A stretch of 64,000 nt of DNA from Psychrosphaera haliotis (GCF_039523615.1 NZ_BAAAFQ010000007.1:124001-188000), one strand, 5' to 3'. Counted from the stretch's first letter, positions 9,529-18,234 are shown. A program made the numbers and translations. Notes: a model not told the origin generated them from the sequence alone.

Positions 9529-11351
9529 TTGAGTTCGCTTATGGCTTTGATAATGACCGCTGGATTTTGAAAGATCACCATGTGATCGCTATTTTCCAGT
9601 GGAATATACTGTCCGCCAGTTTTCTCACTTATAGCTTTGCTCCAATTTATACCTTCTTGTTGCCATAAGGTTAAACGGTCTACATATTCCTCTTCAGCTT
9701 CCGCAATATCAATGGACTCAAAATCGCTATCTATAACGGTGATTGGCACGGTTAAGTTGATATCATAAGAGTAAGCGATGGCTAAATCATCGTGATAGTT
9801 AATCACTTCAATAGCCCTACTCAGCTGATTCGGAATGTTGGCTCGGCGCTGACTTATTAAATTAAAGTAAGGCCAGTCCATATCTTCTGAATATTCAGGA
9901 GCAATTAATGCTTCCATTTCTATTTTTTCATTTTCTAATTTAACGAGTGTTCTTTCAGTCCAATTACCTTGTTCAATGTGAGGCATTAAACTTTCTTGAA
10001 CGTCTCGATACCAGGAAACAGGGTAGTCTTGATATAAGCTAATGGAATGCGGCTGCAATACATCGGGATCAATCCATACTAAGCCAGTTAACTTATCTAC
10101 CATGGTTGAGTCTGAACTGTTTTGCCAGGTGTGAGCAAGCAAGTTACCACTAGCAAAACTGACCATTATAAAAGCCTCTTCGTTCAATGCGGCTAAAGTT
10201 TGGTCGAGTGCAGGAGCAAAAGAAGCATAAGCCGGTTCAGCCACCATACTGCTAAATCCATTGCCAAATCGTTCAATAGCATGAACTCGATGAGTTTTAG
10301 CAATAAGAGGTTGTAACAGCGAAAACCAAGCGCTATCGCTGTGATAATTTTTATTGAAACCTGACAACAGAATTACTGCTGGTCCGTCGTGTTCCAGGCC
10401 CATACTGCGCACGTGAACGTCTAATGGGGTGGTTTTGTTTATTCTGTATAGGCTAGAAAATTGGTCCAAAGGGAGCGCACTAACGGAATTAAAAAAGTGC
10501 AGAATTTCGTTGGTAGAATTAAAGTTAGTAAAGTGCCAAGAGTGTTGTCCTCGCTCCAAAGCAACAAGCTTATTAATATTTGAGTCGTTCTCAAATATAA
10601 GCGTCGACATATCTTCACCAATATCTACTTTTACTTCTGTCTCAATGTCGTTTTCTTTGGCAATAATGTTAATGGCCTGTTCACTGGAAATTAAGCCAAA
10701 GTTGGAGTGTTCTAAACCCATAAACGGTAAAACGGAGTCATTTTTGCCATGCACCATCAGATAGTTTGTATTGTTTTCAATTCGACATTGCTGTGATAGC
10801 TGTTTTGACATTGGTGAAGCAACTGACGCGAGTGCAGTAAACTTGAGTTTGCTATTACACATTAAGTTTTGAACAAACAATCCACCTTGAGAGAATCCAG
10901 CCCCATAAAGTTCGTTTTCGATGATGTTATATTTGCTTTTAACATCAGCAACTAACGCTTCAACAAATCCTAAATCATCAATACCTAAGCGGTGGGGTTT
11001 ATTGCAATCACAGCCTTCATTCCACTCTTCTACTTGTGATTGTGGGTAGACAACGATGTAATCTTTTGAAGTGTTCTCAAAGTTAGATATATCTCGCATA
11101 TATGTTGCGTCTTGCCTAGAGCCGTGGAATACCAACAGCAACTTATAGGCTTTATTTGCATCAAAACCAGTTGAAGGCTTTGCTAAATAATAGATGCGAT
11201 CATTAAGCTCAACCTTAGAAAGCGAATTGGAAGTTTTGTTTGAGTTCTCTATATTGAGACTCTTTTTCGGCGAATTGCCTGTGCCATTGCAACCCACTAA
11301 AAATAATGTGATGGCGAATAGTTTTAAAAATAAGTATATATATTTACGCAT
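9525..11351 (-). CDS. Lipoprotein with two tandem alpha/beta-hydrolase domains
   Basis: A 608-aa exported lipoprotein (lipobox LVGC near residue 21). Domain 1 (about 50-290) resembles the PHB-depolymerase/LpqC esterase group: LLVFHGSRQDATYM (oxyanion side), nucleophile elbow GAGFSQGG, Asp in HGKNDSVLPF, His in ERGQHSWHF. Domain 2 (about 300-605) is a second hydrolase fold: VILLSGFNKNYHSDSAWF, then MVSFASGNLLAH where the nucleophile position aligns to Ala, and a late His in NSDHMVIF. Domain 1 looks active and domain 2 probably not. The fusion is unusual. It is divergent from a CadC-like regulator that may control it. Substrate unknown. Confidence 0.83.
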   Translation of the reverse strand: MRKYIYLFLKLFAITLFLVGCNGTGNSPKKSLNIENSNKTSNSLSKVELNDRIYYLAKPSTGFDANKAYKLLLVFHGSRQDATYMRDISNFENTSKDYIVVYPQSQVEEWNEGCDCNKPHRLGIDDLGFVEALVADVKSKYNIIENELYGAGFSQGGLFVQNLMCNSKLKFTALASVASPMSKQLSQQCRIENNTNYLMVHGKNDSVLPFMGLEHSNFGLISSEQAINIIAKENDIETEVKVDIGEDMSTLIFENDSNINKLVALERGQHSWHFTNFNSTNEILHFFNSVSALPLDQFSSLYRINKTTPLDVHVRSMGLEHDGPAVILLSGFNKNYHSDSAWFSLLQPLIAKTHRVHAIERFGNGFSSMVAEPAYASFAPALDQTLAALNEEAFIMVSFASGNLLAHTWQNSSDSTMVDKLTGLVWIDPDVLQPHSISLYQDYPVSWYRDVQESLMPHIEQGNWTERTLVKLENEKIEMEALIAPEYSEDMDWPYFNLISQRRANIPNQLSRAIEVINYHDDLAIAYSYDINLTVPITVIDSDFESIDIAEAEEEYVDRLTLWQQEGINWSKAISEKTGGQYIPLENSDHMVIFQNPAVIIKAISELN

Positions 11352-11421
11352 ATTGTTTTACTCTTTATCCAAACGGATGCTTACCAAAACATAGGAAGGT
11401 AAATCGGCACATATTTTCAGC

Positions 11422-11454
11422 TTATGTTTATGTTATGTTAATGTTATGTTTTTA
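11422..11454. promoter_or_regulatory. Three direct repeats with 11-bp phasing, probable wHTH operator
   Basis: TTATGTT occurs at 11422, 11433 and 11444, giving units TTATGTTTATG, TTATGTTAATG and TTATGTTTTTA. The exact 11-bp period places them on one face of the helix. Tandem direct repeats of this period are how OmpR/PhoB/CadC-type winged helices usually bind. The site lies between the hydrolase lipoprotein (minus, from 11351) and a CadC-like regulator (plus, from 11490). Confidence 0.55.
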
Positions 11455-11489
11455 TTTTCTATATATTTCAATTGGATGGAATCGTTTAA

Positions 11490-13538
11490 GTGCTATTGAT
11501 TGCTGATGTTACTTTTGACCAAGGTCAACGAAAGTTAATAAAAGGTGAGCTGTCTCGTTCGCTTGAACCTAAAGTTTTTAGTCTTTTGGTTTTGTTGATT
11601 TCAAAAAAGGGTCAAATTGTAACTCGAGATGAACTCATAGCTGAGGTCTGGAAAAATCGCATTGTAGGTGAGGGGGCAATTAATCGTACTGTATCTTTGT
11701 TGCGAGCTCACTTTTTAGCGTTGACCAAAATTGATATTATCGAAACAGTTCCTACTCAAGGTTATCGCCTTGTTGCCAATCTAGATGAGTACACAGTAAG
11801 CCAATCATCTGACGTTAATAAAACAGCACAATCAAAAAAACGTTTTAGATATTCGTTCCCATTTGTTTTTTTAACTTTGCTGGTTGTTGCATTTTTAACA
11901 ACCGTTATCTTTCTACAAAAAAGCGAATCTGTCGATAAAGCGCCCACGGCTAGTTTAGAATTATTGGATGGACCGCTCGTTGGTTTGTCAGGTTGGGAGT
12001 ATGGCTTATCAAGTACAATTGATGGCAGTACATTACTCTTCCATCACGTTGGCAGTGAGTCTATGGACGGCACTGACAGTGTTCAGCGAGTGTATTTGTA
12101 TAGCACTGAACATCATACAAAAAAGTCTATTTTAGAAAACTCAATTTCCGCTATTAGCCCGTCAGGGGAGCATGTAATTTACGTTAATTATGAAGCGCAA
12201 CAATGTACCTTTTCTTTATATACCGTTGCGAGCAAACGTAGCGAGTCGTTGATACCTTGTGACGAACCTCCATCTCACCTTATTTGGGGCAGCAACAATA
12301 CCTTCTATTTTAATAAACGACTCAGTAAGTCACACCCGTATCAGGTATTTAGTTTTAACTTAGATACGTCTCAGATAACCCAAATAACAAATCCCAACAG
12401 CGCTAATAATACCCGAGGCGATTTTAACTTTTCGTTTAGTAATGTAAGCAAGATGTTATCAGTGGTTCGTTATCTTGATGAGCAGGCTTCTCAAATTATT
12501 CTGTTTAAAGACAATAGCCAAGTCGCTGAATTTGACGTCAGTTTAGGCATAAAGAGTTCAGCCTGGCACCCAACAAAAAAACAGTTACTTATGGCAGACA
12601 CATCCAATATATATTTGTTGGATTCTAATACTGGGATTTATACAAAGGTAAAGCAACTCAATATGGATGTGAAGTCACTGGCAACGGCCTACAGTAATGG
12701 AAAACCTTTGTTATTAGTTGGAAATGCGCATGTAAAGAGTAGCGTCATAAAACAACATTTGGCCGATGGTTATCGCGAGGTTTGGCAAAAAAGTGGTCAG
12801 ACGGAAATGCTTCCCAGAGTAAAAGGCAACACTCACTTAGTATTATCTACCCGCTATAAAAACCATCAGTGGTGGCAGGTATATAAAGGAGATGCGTCAA
12901 TTATAAAAGCTGAATTGCCCTTTGATTTAAAATTTGTAAGGTATGAGATTTCAAGTGATGAGAATTATATCCTTTTTACTAAAAATGGAGTGGTGTATGA
13001 GCTGGATATTGAAACGGGTCAGTTAACTACATTATTTGATGATCATGAACACAGCTACGTAGTAAATTATGACACTAATAATCAACAGAGCCTTATTTAC
13101 AGTGGAAATCAGAGCGGGCAGTGGCAACTTTGGCAATATGACCGAGATACTAATACACATACAAAACTAACAAAAAATGGCGGATATAGCGGCCATGTTG
13201 TTGGTGAGTATTTATATTATTCTAAATACACAACAGATGGGCTTTGGCGAAAAAAGCGTTCCTTAAACAACGAACAGGAAGCAGCTGAAGAACTGCTCAT
13301 AAAAGACTTTAGTAGGGTTAATTGGCTGAACTGGCAGGTAATCGACACCAATATCTATTTTTATAGAAAGGCATCAGGTGTTTGGCGCTATAGTTTGGAC
13401 GCAAAAACCGAGGAGCTTATATTTCAGGCTCCTGCAAATTTTGTTCATCAATACACAATTTCACCAGATCAGAAGTCAATTTATTGGGTCAAATTAGAGC
13501 CGGTTGAAGGTGATATATTTCAATACGCTATTGACTAA
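11490..13538 (+). CDS. CadC-like membrane transcription regulator with beta-propeller sensor
   Basis: The start is GTG at 11490, the first codon after an in-frame stop. It fits because the OmpR-type winged helix begins at residue 1 (LLIADVTFDQGQRKL, PKVFSLLVLLI, RDELIAEVWKN, INRTVSLLRAHF, VPTQGYRLV). One transmembrane helix (about 128-148) leads to a 520-aa periplasmic part with WD40/TolB-like propeller repeats. Architecture as in CadC/ToxR-type one-component regulators: periplasmic sensing, cytoplasmic DNA binding without phosphorylation. The 682-aa size and propeller are typical of a large Alteromonadales group. Likely targets are the divergent hydrolase and itself, through the repeats at 11422-11454. 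Confidence 0.88.
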   Translation: MLLIADVTFDQGQRKLIKGELSRSLEPKVFSLLVLLISKKGQIVTRDELIAEVWKNRIVGEGAINRTVSLLRAHFLALTKIDIIETVPTQGYRLVANLDEYTVSQSSDVNKTAQSKKRFRYSFPFVFLTLLVVAFLTTVIFLQKSESVDKAPTASLELLDGPLVGLSGWEYGLSSTIDGSTLLFHHVGSESMDGTDSVQRVYLYSTEHHTKKSILENSISAISPSGEHVIYVNYEAQQCTFSLYTVASKRSESLIPCDEPPSHLIWGSNNTFYFNKRLSKSHPYQVFSFNLDTSQITQITNPNSANNTRGDFNFSFSNVSKMLSVVRYLDEQASQIILFKDNSQVAEFDVSLGIKSSAWHPTKKQLLMADTSNIYLLDSNTGIYTKVKQLNMDVKSLATAYSNGKPLLLVGNAHVKSSVIKQHLADGYREVWQKSGQTEMLPRVKGNTHLVLSTRYKNHQWWQVYKGDASIIKAELPFDLKFVRYEISSDENYILFTKNGVVYELDIETGQLTTLFDDHEHSYVVNYDTNNQQSLIYSGNQSGQWQLWQYDRDTNTHTKLTKNGGYSGHVVGEYLYYSKYTTDGLWRKKRSLNNEQEAAEELLIKDFSRVNWLNWQVIDTNIYFYRKASGVWRYSLDAKTEELIFQAPANFVHQYTISPDQKSIYWVKLEPVEGDIFQYAID

Positions 13539-13547
13539 TGAACAGGC

Positions 13548-14228
13548 TTATTTGCTTTGGTTATTAATAAACCCTTCCTGCTCCATGTCTTTTAGTACTT
13601 GAGAAATTGCCGGGACTAATTTTATGTGTTTTTTGTGAATGTAATGATAAAGCTCAACTTTTGCTAAAGGGGGATTAAGCATGTAAATATTATTAGGTGG
13701 ACTACTTTCAAAACTCTTATTAGCAAGAACTTTACTAACTACAACAACATCCAACCGATCTTTTTCTAACATTTTAAGTAGTTGCTCTACTCTAGATACG
13801 GAAACAACAGTCATACCTGCAGTGGCGCTTTCAAGTACTTTAATCCCTCGGCGTATACCAACTCGATAGGGACGTAGATCGCCCCAGTTTGTTATTTTAA
13901 TATTTCTATTTTTTACAAAGGCCGCAATTTCAATGGTATTTATTGGGACAGGAAGCCTAATAAGGTTGGTATAAACATCATCTATGCCCTTTTTCCGAAA
14001 TACCTCTCCGTCGACTATTCCTTTATTGGCAAGTCTTAATGAACGTTCAGCTGGAGTAAAAACGATAGAAATAGGGATGTTAAGTCGAGCGTAGGCTTCT
14101 GTTAGCACCAGTTCGCTAGCGGTAAAATTTCCTCCAGAGCTGCTCGAAAATATTAACGCAGTTTGAGCCAATGAAGAATTTGTAAATAATAAGATAGTGA
14201 GCAAAATAAACTTAAGCATAATTTGCAT
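13548..14228 (-). CDS. Periplasmic solute-binding-protein-like protein (SBP_bac_3 type)
   Basis: A 226-aa exported protein with signal peptide ending near SLAQ. The body has the type II periplasmic binding-protein pattern: FTPAERSLRLANKGIVDGEVFR early, a hinge-region VGIRRGIKVLE, and VEQLLKMLEKDRLDVVVV late. No permease or ATPase genes adjoin it. Stand-alone proteins of this kind are common in Alteromonadales and need not be transport components. The ligand is unknown. A second Met three codons downstream is an alternative start. Confidence 0.8.
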   Translation of the reverse strand: MQIMLKFILLTILLFTNSSLAQTALIFSSSSGGNFTASELVLTEAYARLNIPISIVFTPAERSLRLANKGIVDGEVFRKKGIDDVYTNLIRLPVPINTIEIAAFVKNRNIKITNWGDLRPYRVGIRRGIKVLESATAGMTVVSVSRVEQLLKMLEKDRLDVVVVSKVLANKSFESSPPNNIYMLNPPLAKVELYHYIHKKHIKLVPAISQVLKDMEQEGFINNQSK

Positions 14229-14292
14229 TCACATACTCGACAATAAGAATAGGTTTTAAAAGCTTAGACTAAAAATCAAACTCAGCATGAAT

Positions 14293-14829
14293 TTAATTGG
14301 CTAGGATGTCGCTTTTAAGTAGCCCCCAAAGTTGATCGCTTTTCCATTCACCACCTAGAATAAAGTTGTCTCTTAAGGTGCCTTCATGAACAAAACCACA
14401 CTTTCTTAGTAGATTAGTACTGGGTAAATTTCCCTCTGTGACGGTCGCTTTTATCTTGTGAAAGTTAAACTGGTTAAAGCACAACTCAATCATGTATTTT
14501 GTCGACTCAAAGCCATACCCTTTTCGTTGAGAATTAGGGCTCAATAGAAATCCAAGTTCAGTTTGTTTATATGGACTCCACTCAGCCAGCATGCCCGTTA
14601 AGCCCACTGGAAGACCTGACTCTTTTTCTTTAATAACAAGGGTTAGCCAATGTGAAGATGTTGGCTCCCAAGAATGTAAACGAGACTCAAAGCGAGCCCT
14701 AATCTCCTCTTCGCACTGAGCGTCACAAACATACTGAATAACATCAGGTGTTTCATGTAATAACTTAAAGAAAGGCCAATCAGACTCAGTCAGCTGATGA
14801 TATGTCAGGTTTTGGGATTCAAGCTTCAT
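14293..14829 (-). CDS. GNAT N-acetyltransferase (RimJ/RimL type)
   Basis: About 178 aa. It begins MKLESQNLTYHQLTESDWPF, typical of the RimL group. It shows ELGFLLSPNSQRKGYGFES (acetyl-CoA pyrophosphate loop Q/RxxGxG/A) and FNFHKIKATVTEGNLPSTNLLRKCGFVHEGTLRD, the standard C-terminal signature. The acceptor is unknown: ribosomal protein N-termini, amino acids or small molecules are all possible. The start at 14829 overlaps the end of the truncated methyltransferase frame by 11 bp; an earlier ATG at 14844 lies further inside that frame. Confidence 0.9.
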   Translation of the reverse strand: MKLESQNLTYHQLTESDWPFFKLLHETPDVIQYVCDAQCEEEIRARFESRLHSWEPTSSHWLTLVIKEKESGLPVGLTGMLAEWSPYKQTELGFLLSPNSQRKGYGFESTKYMIELCFNQFNFHKIKATVTEGNLPSTNLLRKCGFVHEGTLRDNFILGGEWKSDQLWGLLKSDILAN

Positions 14830-15076
14830 GTTTTTCTTTAGCAAATTGGAGCATTTTTTCAGAAATGTCTAACCCAGTAGGGCTGTAGTTTTGCTCTAAC
14901 AAAAGTTGGATAAAACGGCCTGTGCGGCCACAACCAATATCTAACGCTTCGCCTTGGTTTTTTGAGAAACTCAGAGCCTTTTTATGCTCATCAATGCCAT
15001 TGCTCATATTAAAAACCTTAGCATCCCAAAGGTGGGTGATTTTATCGTAAGCTCTGCCTATGTCTTCAGGTTTCAT
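14819..15076 (-). pseudogene. Truncated class I SAM methyltransferase
   Basis: The 85-aa product keeps the N-terminal cap (IGRAYDKITHLWDAKVFN, NGIDEHKKAL), SAM motif I (ALDIGCGRTGRFI) and the acidic strand-2 motif (GLDISEKMLQFAKEKH), then stops. Close relatives continue for about 110 more residues containing the catalytic half, which is absent here; a GNAT gene begins at the break instead. The start ATG overlaps the upstream gene's TGA by 4 bp, so it is still in a translationally coupled setting. The protein is almost certainly inactive. The truncation was probably caused by the deletion or insertion that brought in the GNAT gene. Confidence 0.8.
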
Positions 15077-15627
15077 GATGGGCCTTTTTTTGAATTAAGT
15101 TCGGCTATTAACTCTACTAAGCGAATAATTTTTATGTTGGATAACTGCCGGTAATCAAAATAAGGACACACGATAATTTGATGCTCATGATTAATAGCAA
15201 ACTCATTGTCTAACCACGTTAAGCCGTGAGGCAAGTTTAGTGAATTAGCGTAAGTTCGGCCCATAATGATGTGCACAGCTGGTGGTGCGGGGGCCGCAGG
15301 TACAGCAAAACTAGGCGGTGTAAACATCAGACTTGTGCCACTCTTTAGCTGTAATAGCTTTTGATTGCGGTAGTCTTGCCAACAATGATACTCCTTTGTG
15401 CCTAGACGTTCAGAGGCGCACGCAAAAACAAGTTTTGCGTAAACATTAAAGACTTTTCGCCAACCATTACCGCACGCTTGCCCACAGGCATAAATTTCAC
15501 CTTTTGACATGGGGTGAACATTGTCATCGCTGACTCTAAAGTCAAAGTCTGGTCGGTTGCCAATATACACGTTAAATTGTGCGTCATTATCGCCAAGCCC
15601 AATAAGTGTGGTTGTTGCTTTAGTCAC
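15073..15627 (-). CDS. Hypothetical protein, 184 aa
   Basis: I do not firmly recognise this cytosolic protein. It starts at GTG 15627 and reads IGLGDNDAQFNVYIGNRPDF, then a Cys-rich stretch (YACGQACGNGWRKVF, FACASERLG, HCWQDYR), a Pro/Ala-rich linker (PSFAVPAAPAPPAVHIIMGRTYANSL split across about residues 103-128), and a conserved-looking IIVCPYFDYRQLSN. It is upstream of and overlaps the truncated methyltransferase by 4 bp (ATGA). Composition and length support a real gene. No function is proposed. Confidence 0.7.
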   Translation of the reverse strand: MTKATTTLIGLGDNDAQFNVYIGNRPDFDFRVSDDNVHPMSKGEIYACGQACGNGWRKVFNVYAKLVFACASERLGTKEYHCWQDYRNQKLLQLKSGTSLMFTPPSFAVPAAPAPPAVHIIMGRTYANSLNLPHGLTWLDNEFAINHEHQIIVCPYFDYRQLSNIKIIRLVELIAELNSKKGPS

Positions 15628-15745
15628 GTTTGCTCACATAGCCTCTAATGTGGTTGTTCTCATCACGCATATTTAATGCTTTTACACCGAGTCCTGCGTA
15701 TGATGGTCGCGCTTTGTTTAAACACAAGCTAATTTGTTCTGTCAC
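15620..15745 (-). CDS. Possible 41-aa ORF or relic
   Basis: An open frame from GTG at 15745 to TAA, overlapping the start of the 184-aa gene by 8 bp. The sequence (ISLCLNKARPSYAGLGVKAL, then NMRDENNHIRGYVSKRD) has protein-like composition and the end overlap hints at coupling. No Shine-Dalgarno is clear and no family is recognised. It lies head to head with yaeQ and could be the tail of a deleted gene. Confidence 0.3.
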   Translation of the reverse strand: MTEQISLCLNKARPSYAGLGVKALNMRDENNHIRGYVSKRD

Positions 15746-15763
15746 TTCTGGAGTTTACCTAAT

Positions 15764-16306
15764 ATGGCCTTAAAGCCAACCATCTATAAATTTAAAATTG
15801 CATTGTCAGACTTTAACAATGATCACTACGACAGCATTCAGTTAACGGTAGCGCAACACCCTTCAGAAACAATTGAAAGAATGATGGCCAGAGTAGTTGC
15901 GTTCTGCATTCAAAGTGCTAACGACAAAGAACAGCTAATGACATTCACAAAAGGATTGAGCTCAGTAGATGAGCCAGACATTTGGTTGAAGGGCCTGGAC
16001 GATCAATTACACCTTTGGTTAGATGTTGGAGAGCCAAGTTTTGAACGAATGAAAAAAGCATCGCGATTAGCAAAACAAACTGTGGTTTATACGTTTAATT
16101 CAAAATCAGAGGTTTGGTGGAAACAATCACAACCTCAATTATCTACCATTGCTGTCGAGGTTTATCAGTTTAATTGGGAAGAGATTAAAGCGTTAGCGTC
16201 ACACGCGAGTCGCACAATGGATATTTCATTAACCATCAGCGGCCAATCTATTTATGCTGCCATTGGCGATGAGCAAGTAGAGTTAAACTGGGTTCAACTT
16301 CAATAG
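15764..16306 (+). CDS. yaeQ: YaeQ family protein
   Basis: A 180-aa cytosolic protein. I take ATG 15764 (GGAG at 15750-15753 about 10 bp upstream) because YaeQ proteins begin MALKxTIYKFxIxLSDxxRxxY, as here. Other landmarks are HPSETIERMMARVVAFC, EPDIWLKGLDDQLHLWLDVGEPSFERMKKASR and the Trp-rich C-terminal half. YaeQ has a PD-(D/E)XK nuclease-like fold. E. coli yaeQ was once linked to RfaH suppression, but its role is unsettled. The neighbours give no further clue. Confidence 0.93.
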   Translation: MALKPTIYKFKIALSDFNNDHYDSIQLTVAQHPSETIERMMARVVAFCIQSANDKEQLMTFTKGLSSVDEPDIWLKGLDDQLHLWLDVGEPSFERMKKASRLAKQTVVYTFNSKSEVWWKQSQPQLSTIAVEVYQFNWEEIKALASHASRTMDISLTISGQSIYAAIGDEQVELNWVQLQ

Positions 16307-16325
16307 AGGAACCCAGAATCGATGT

Positions 16326-16421
16326 TTATTTACCTAGCATTCGACTGATAGTACCGTCTTTATCCATAAACTGGTGTTTAAGCGCACCAGCAATGACTAA
16401 TTCGACGCCAAATAAAGTCAA
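16326..16421 (-). pseudogene. C-terminal fragment of a cytochrome b561 (CybB-like) gene
   Basis: Immediately after the VOC gene's stop, a minus-strand frame reads TLFGVELVIAGALKHQFMDK and continues DGTISRMLGK to TAA. This matches the extreme C-terminus of CybB-type cytochromes b561 (last helix with a heme-ligand His, then AALKHHFIDKDGTLxRML). The other roughly 145 residues are missing. It is the stump of a deleted membrane cytochrome, fused by deletion or replacement to the VOC gene. Family identification is from memory of the motif. Confidence 0.7.
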
Positions 16422-16781
16422 TTAAGAATCCTCTAAACACCATACCGCAAACTCATTGCCACTCGGCTCTATGAAATGGAAACGACGGCCACCAGGAAAC
16501 GAAAATATTTGGGTCGATATTGTTCCACCAAACTTTTCTACGGTACTCTGAGTCGCTTCTAGGTTGTCAGTTATAAGAACTAGTAGAGCGGCTCCGGCTG
16601 CTGCGCTTGATGTTAAGTCAGATTTGTAAAAGCCGCCGTCTAAGCCTTGATCATTAAATGCGGTGTAGTCTGGTCCGTAATCAATAAATGTCCAACTAAA
16701 AGCATCTTCAAAAAATCGTTTAGTGGCAGGCAAATCTCGAGAGGGAAATTCCACATAGTTAAGCTTGAGGTTGTGACTCAT
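16422..16781 (-). CDS. VOC (glyoxalase/bleomycin-resistance fold) protein
   Basis: A 119-aa small cytosolic protein with two beta-alpha-beta-beta-beta modules. It starts NYVEFPSRDLPATKRFFEDAFSW and ends FPGGRRFHFIEPSGNEFAVW, which is the usual ending of this group. The metal-site Glu/His positions are partly present (E in NYVEF, H in RFHF, E in GNEF). The substrate is unknown. Its stop codon abuts a cytochrome b561 stump. Confidence 0.9.
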   Translation of the reverse strand: MSHNLKLNYVEFPSRDLPATKRFFEDAFSWTFIDYGPDYTAFNDQGLDGGFYKSDLTSSAAAGAALLVLITDNLEATQSTVEKFGGTISTQIFSFPGGRRFHFIEPSGNEFAVWCLEDS

Positions 16782-16965
16782 ATTTTCCTTTCCTTGTTTG
16801 TATTTATTTGTTGTTTAGATTAAGGCTGATAGTTAATATTTTTCTAACCTGACAGCTATTCGCTATTATCTTTTTTTTCATGAAACTGTATAAGCAGTTT
16901 GCCCATTTATCAAAAGAATATAACACCATAAGATAAGTTCATACCAACTCAACGGAGAACGCGAC

Positions 16966-17787
16966 ATGACACGTTTATTAAATATCCCGACTTTCTTATT
17001 GGTGAGTGCTATTTTCTCGCCATCAGTGCTAGCAGAAACTGTAACCTCAAAAGTAGTGGCAGCTAGCGATATTAAATGGGGCTATCTAAATCCGCTTAGA
17101 GGCGATAAAAGCCCTGGTGCAGCTGACTTGTGGGGTAACCGAACGAGTGATACTGCAACGGGAATGCTAGTTCGCTTTAAAAAAGGTTTTGAGTCGCCGC
17201 CACACATTCATAACATAACCTATCGCGGCATTGTGATTGAGGGCTTGATGCACAATGACGACCCAAGCGCGGCAAAGATGTGGATGCCGGCTGGTTCGTT
17301 TTGGACTCAGCCAGCGGGTGAAGACCATACAACTGCGGCCAATACCGAGACTAATTTAATTTATTTGGAAATCGATTCGGGGCCATATTTAGTAAAACCG
17401 TCTAAAGAAAAATTTGATAACGGCGAGCGCCCGTTAAACCTGCACAGAGACAATATGGTTTGGCTAAATAACAGCGCGCTTGTTGATATAAATGCGAATG
17501 GCGTTAAGTTAACAATGTTGTGGGAAAGCACAGCAGACATGAATGGCTCAATGATAAAGCTGCCTGCTGGTTTTGAGGGTAAAATTATTACTAACGCGAG
17601 TGAATTTAGAGCCGTAGTGATTGCTGGCTCAGTTGACTATAAATCTAAAGATAATAAAACGGTGCAACATTTAAGCCCAGGCAGCTATGTAGAGTCTTCG
17701 GGTAAAATGAGTCACGAAATTACAAACTCTAGCAATACAGAATCAACTATTTACATTCGTACCAATAGTAAGTATCAAGTTAAATAG
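16966..17787 (+). CDS. Secreted DUF4437 cupin protein
   Basis: A 273-aa exported protein (signal peptide to VLAE) with two cupin halves. Hallmarks I associate with DUF4437 are WGYLNPLRGDKSPGAADLWG, FESPPHIHNITYRGIVIEG, HNDDPSAAKMWMPAGSFWTQ and GEDHTTAA. The His residues in PPHIHN and EDH are candidate metal ligands. A Shine-Dalgarno (GGAG) precedes the ATG. It stands alone on the plus strand, so no pathway can be inferred. Confidence 0.9.
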   Translation: MTRLLNIPTFLLVSAIFSPSVLAETVTSKVVAASDIKWGYLNPLRGDKSPGAADLWGNRTSDTATGMLVRFKKGFESPPHIHNITYRGIVIEGLMHNDDPSAAKMWMPAGSFWTQPAGEDHTTAANTETNLIYLEIDSGPYLVKPSKEKFDNGERPLNLHRDNMVWLNNSALVDINANGVKLTMLWESTADMNGSMIKLPAGFEGKIITNASEFRAVVIAGSVDYKSKDNKTVQHLSPGSYVESSGKMSHEITNSSNTESTIYIRTNSKYQVK

Positions 17788-17928
17788 CCGCTTGAAATAC
17801 AACTAAAAAGGTTTTCCCGAAGCGGGTGATTACTTGTCTACGTAGCACACCTTTGTGCTTGCAATATAGTCATGTAAACACCGCTTTTCACGACCAAAGA
17901 TGAATAGCGGGTTAACAATTCTATTTAT

Positions 17929-18234
17929 TCATTCATTTACCACTGGCTTTAGCTTAATCGTGATTTTTGTAATTAAAAAAGCAACCGCAGTCCAAAAGGT
18001 GATGATTACGCCATAGGCCAGAGCGGATTGAGGCGACGCTCCAAACTCTCCAATTATGAAATGGCTTTCACCCAAAAGCTGCGCAATACCAGTCCAAAGA
18101 ACAGGAATATTGATCCAAAGTAAGGCTGGTAACATTGAACCTTGGACGTCAATTAGTGCTAACAGCAAAGGGATCTGAAGAAGTAAAACAGTAACAATAA
18201 AGCGTTTAAGAAATACATTGTTGGATAACATCAT
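17929..18234 (-). CDS. Small integral membrane protein
   Basis: 101 aa with three hydrophobic segments: FIVTVLLLQIPLLLALI, a central MLPALLWINIPVLWTGIAQLL, and ALAYGVIITFWTAVAFLIT near the C-terminus. No family recognised. ATG codons at 18234 and 18231 are both possible. Downstream is a 140-bp gap with a small hairpin (AGCACA-CCTT-TGTGCT near 17845). Confidence 0.65.
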   Translation of the reverse strand: MMLSNNVFLKRFIVTVLLLQIPLLLALIDVQGSMLPALLWINIPVLWTGIAQLLGESHFIIGEFGASPQSALAYGVIITFWTAVAFLITKITIKLKPVVNE

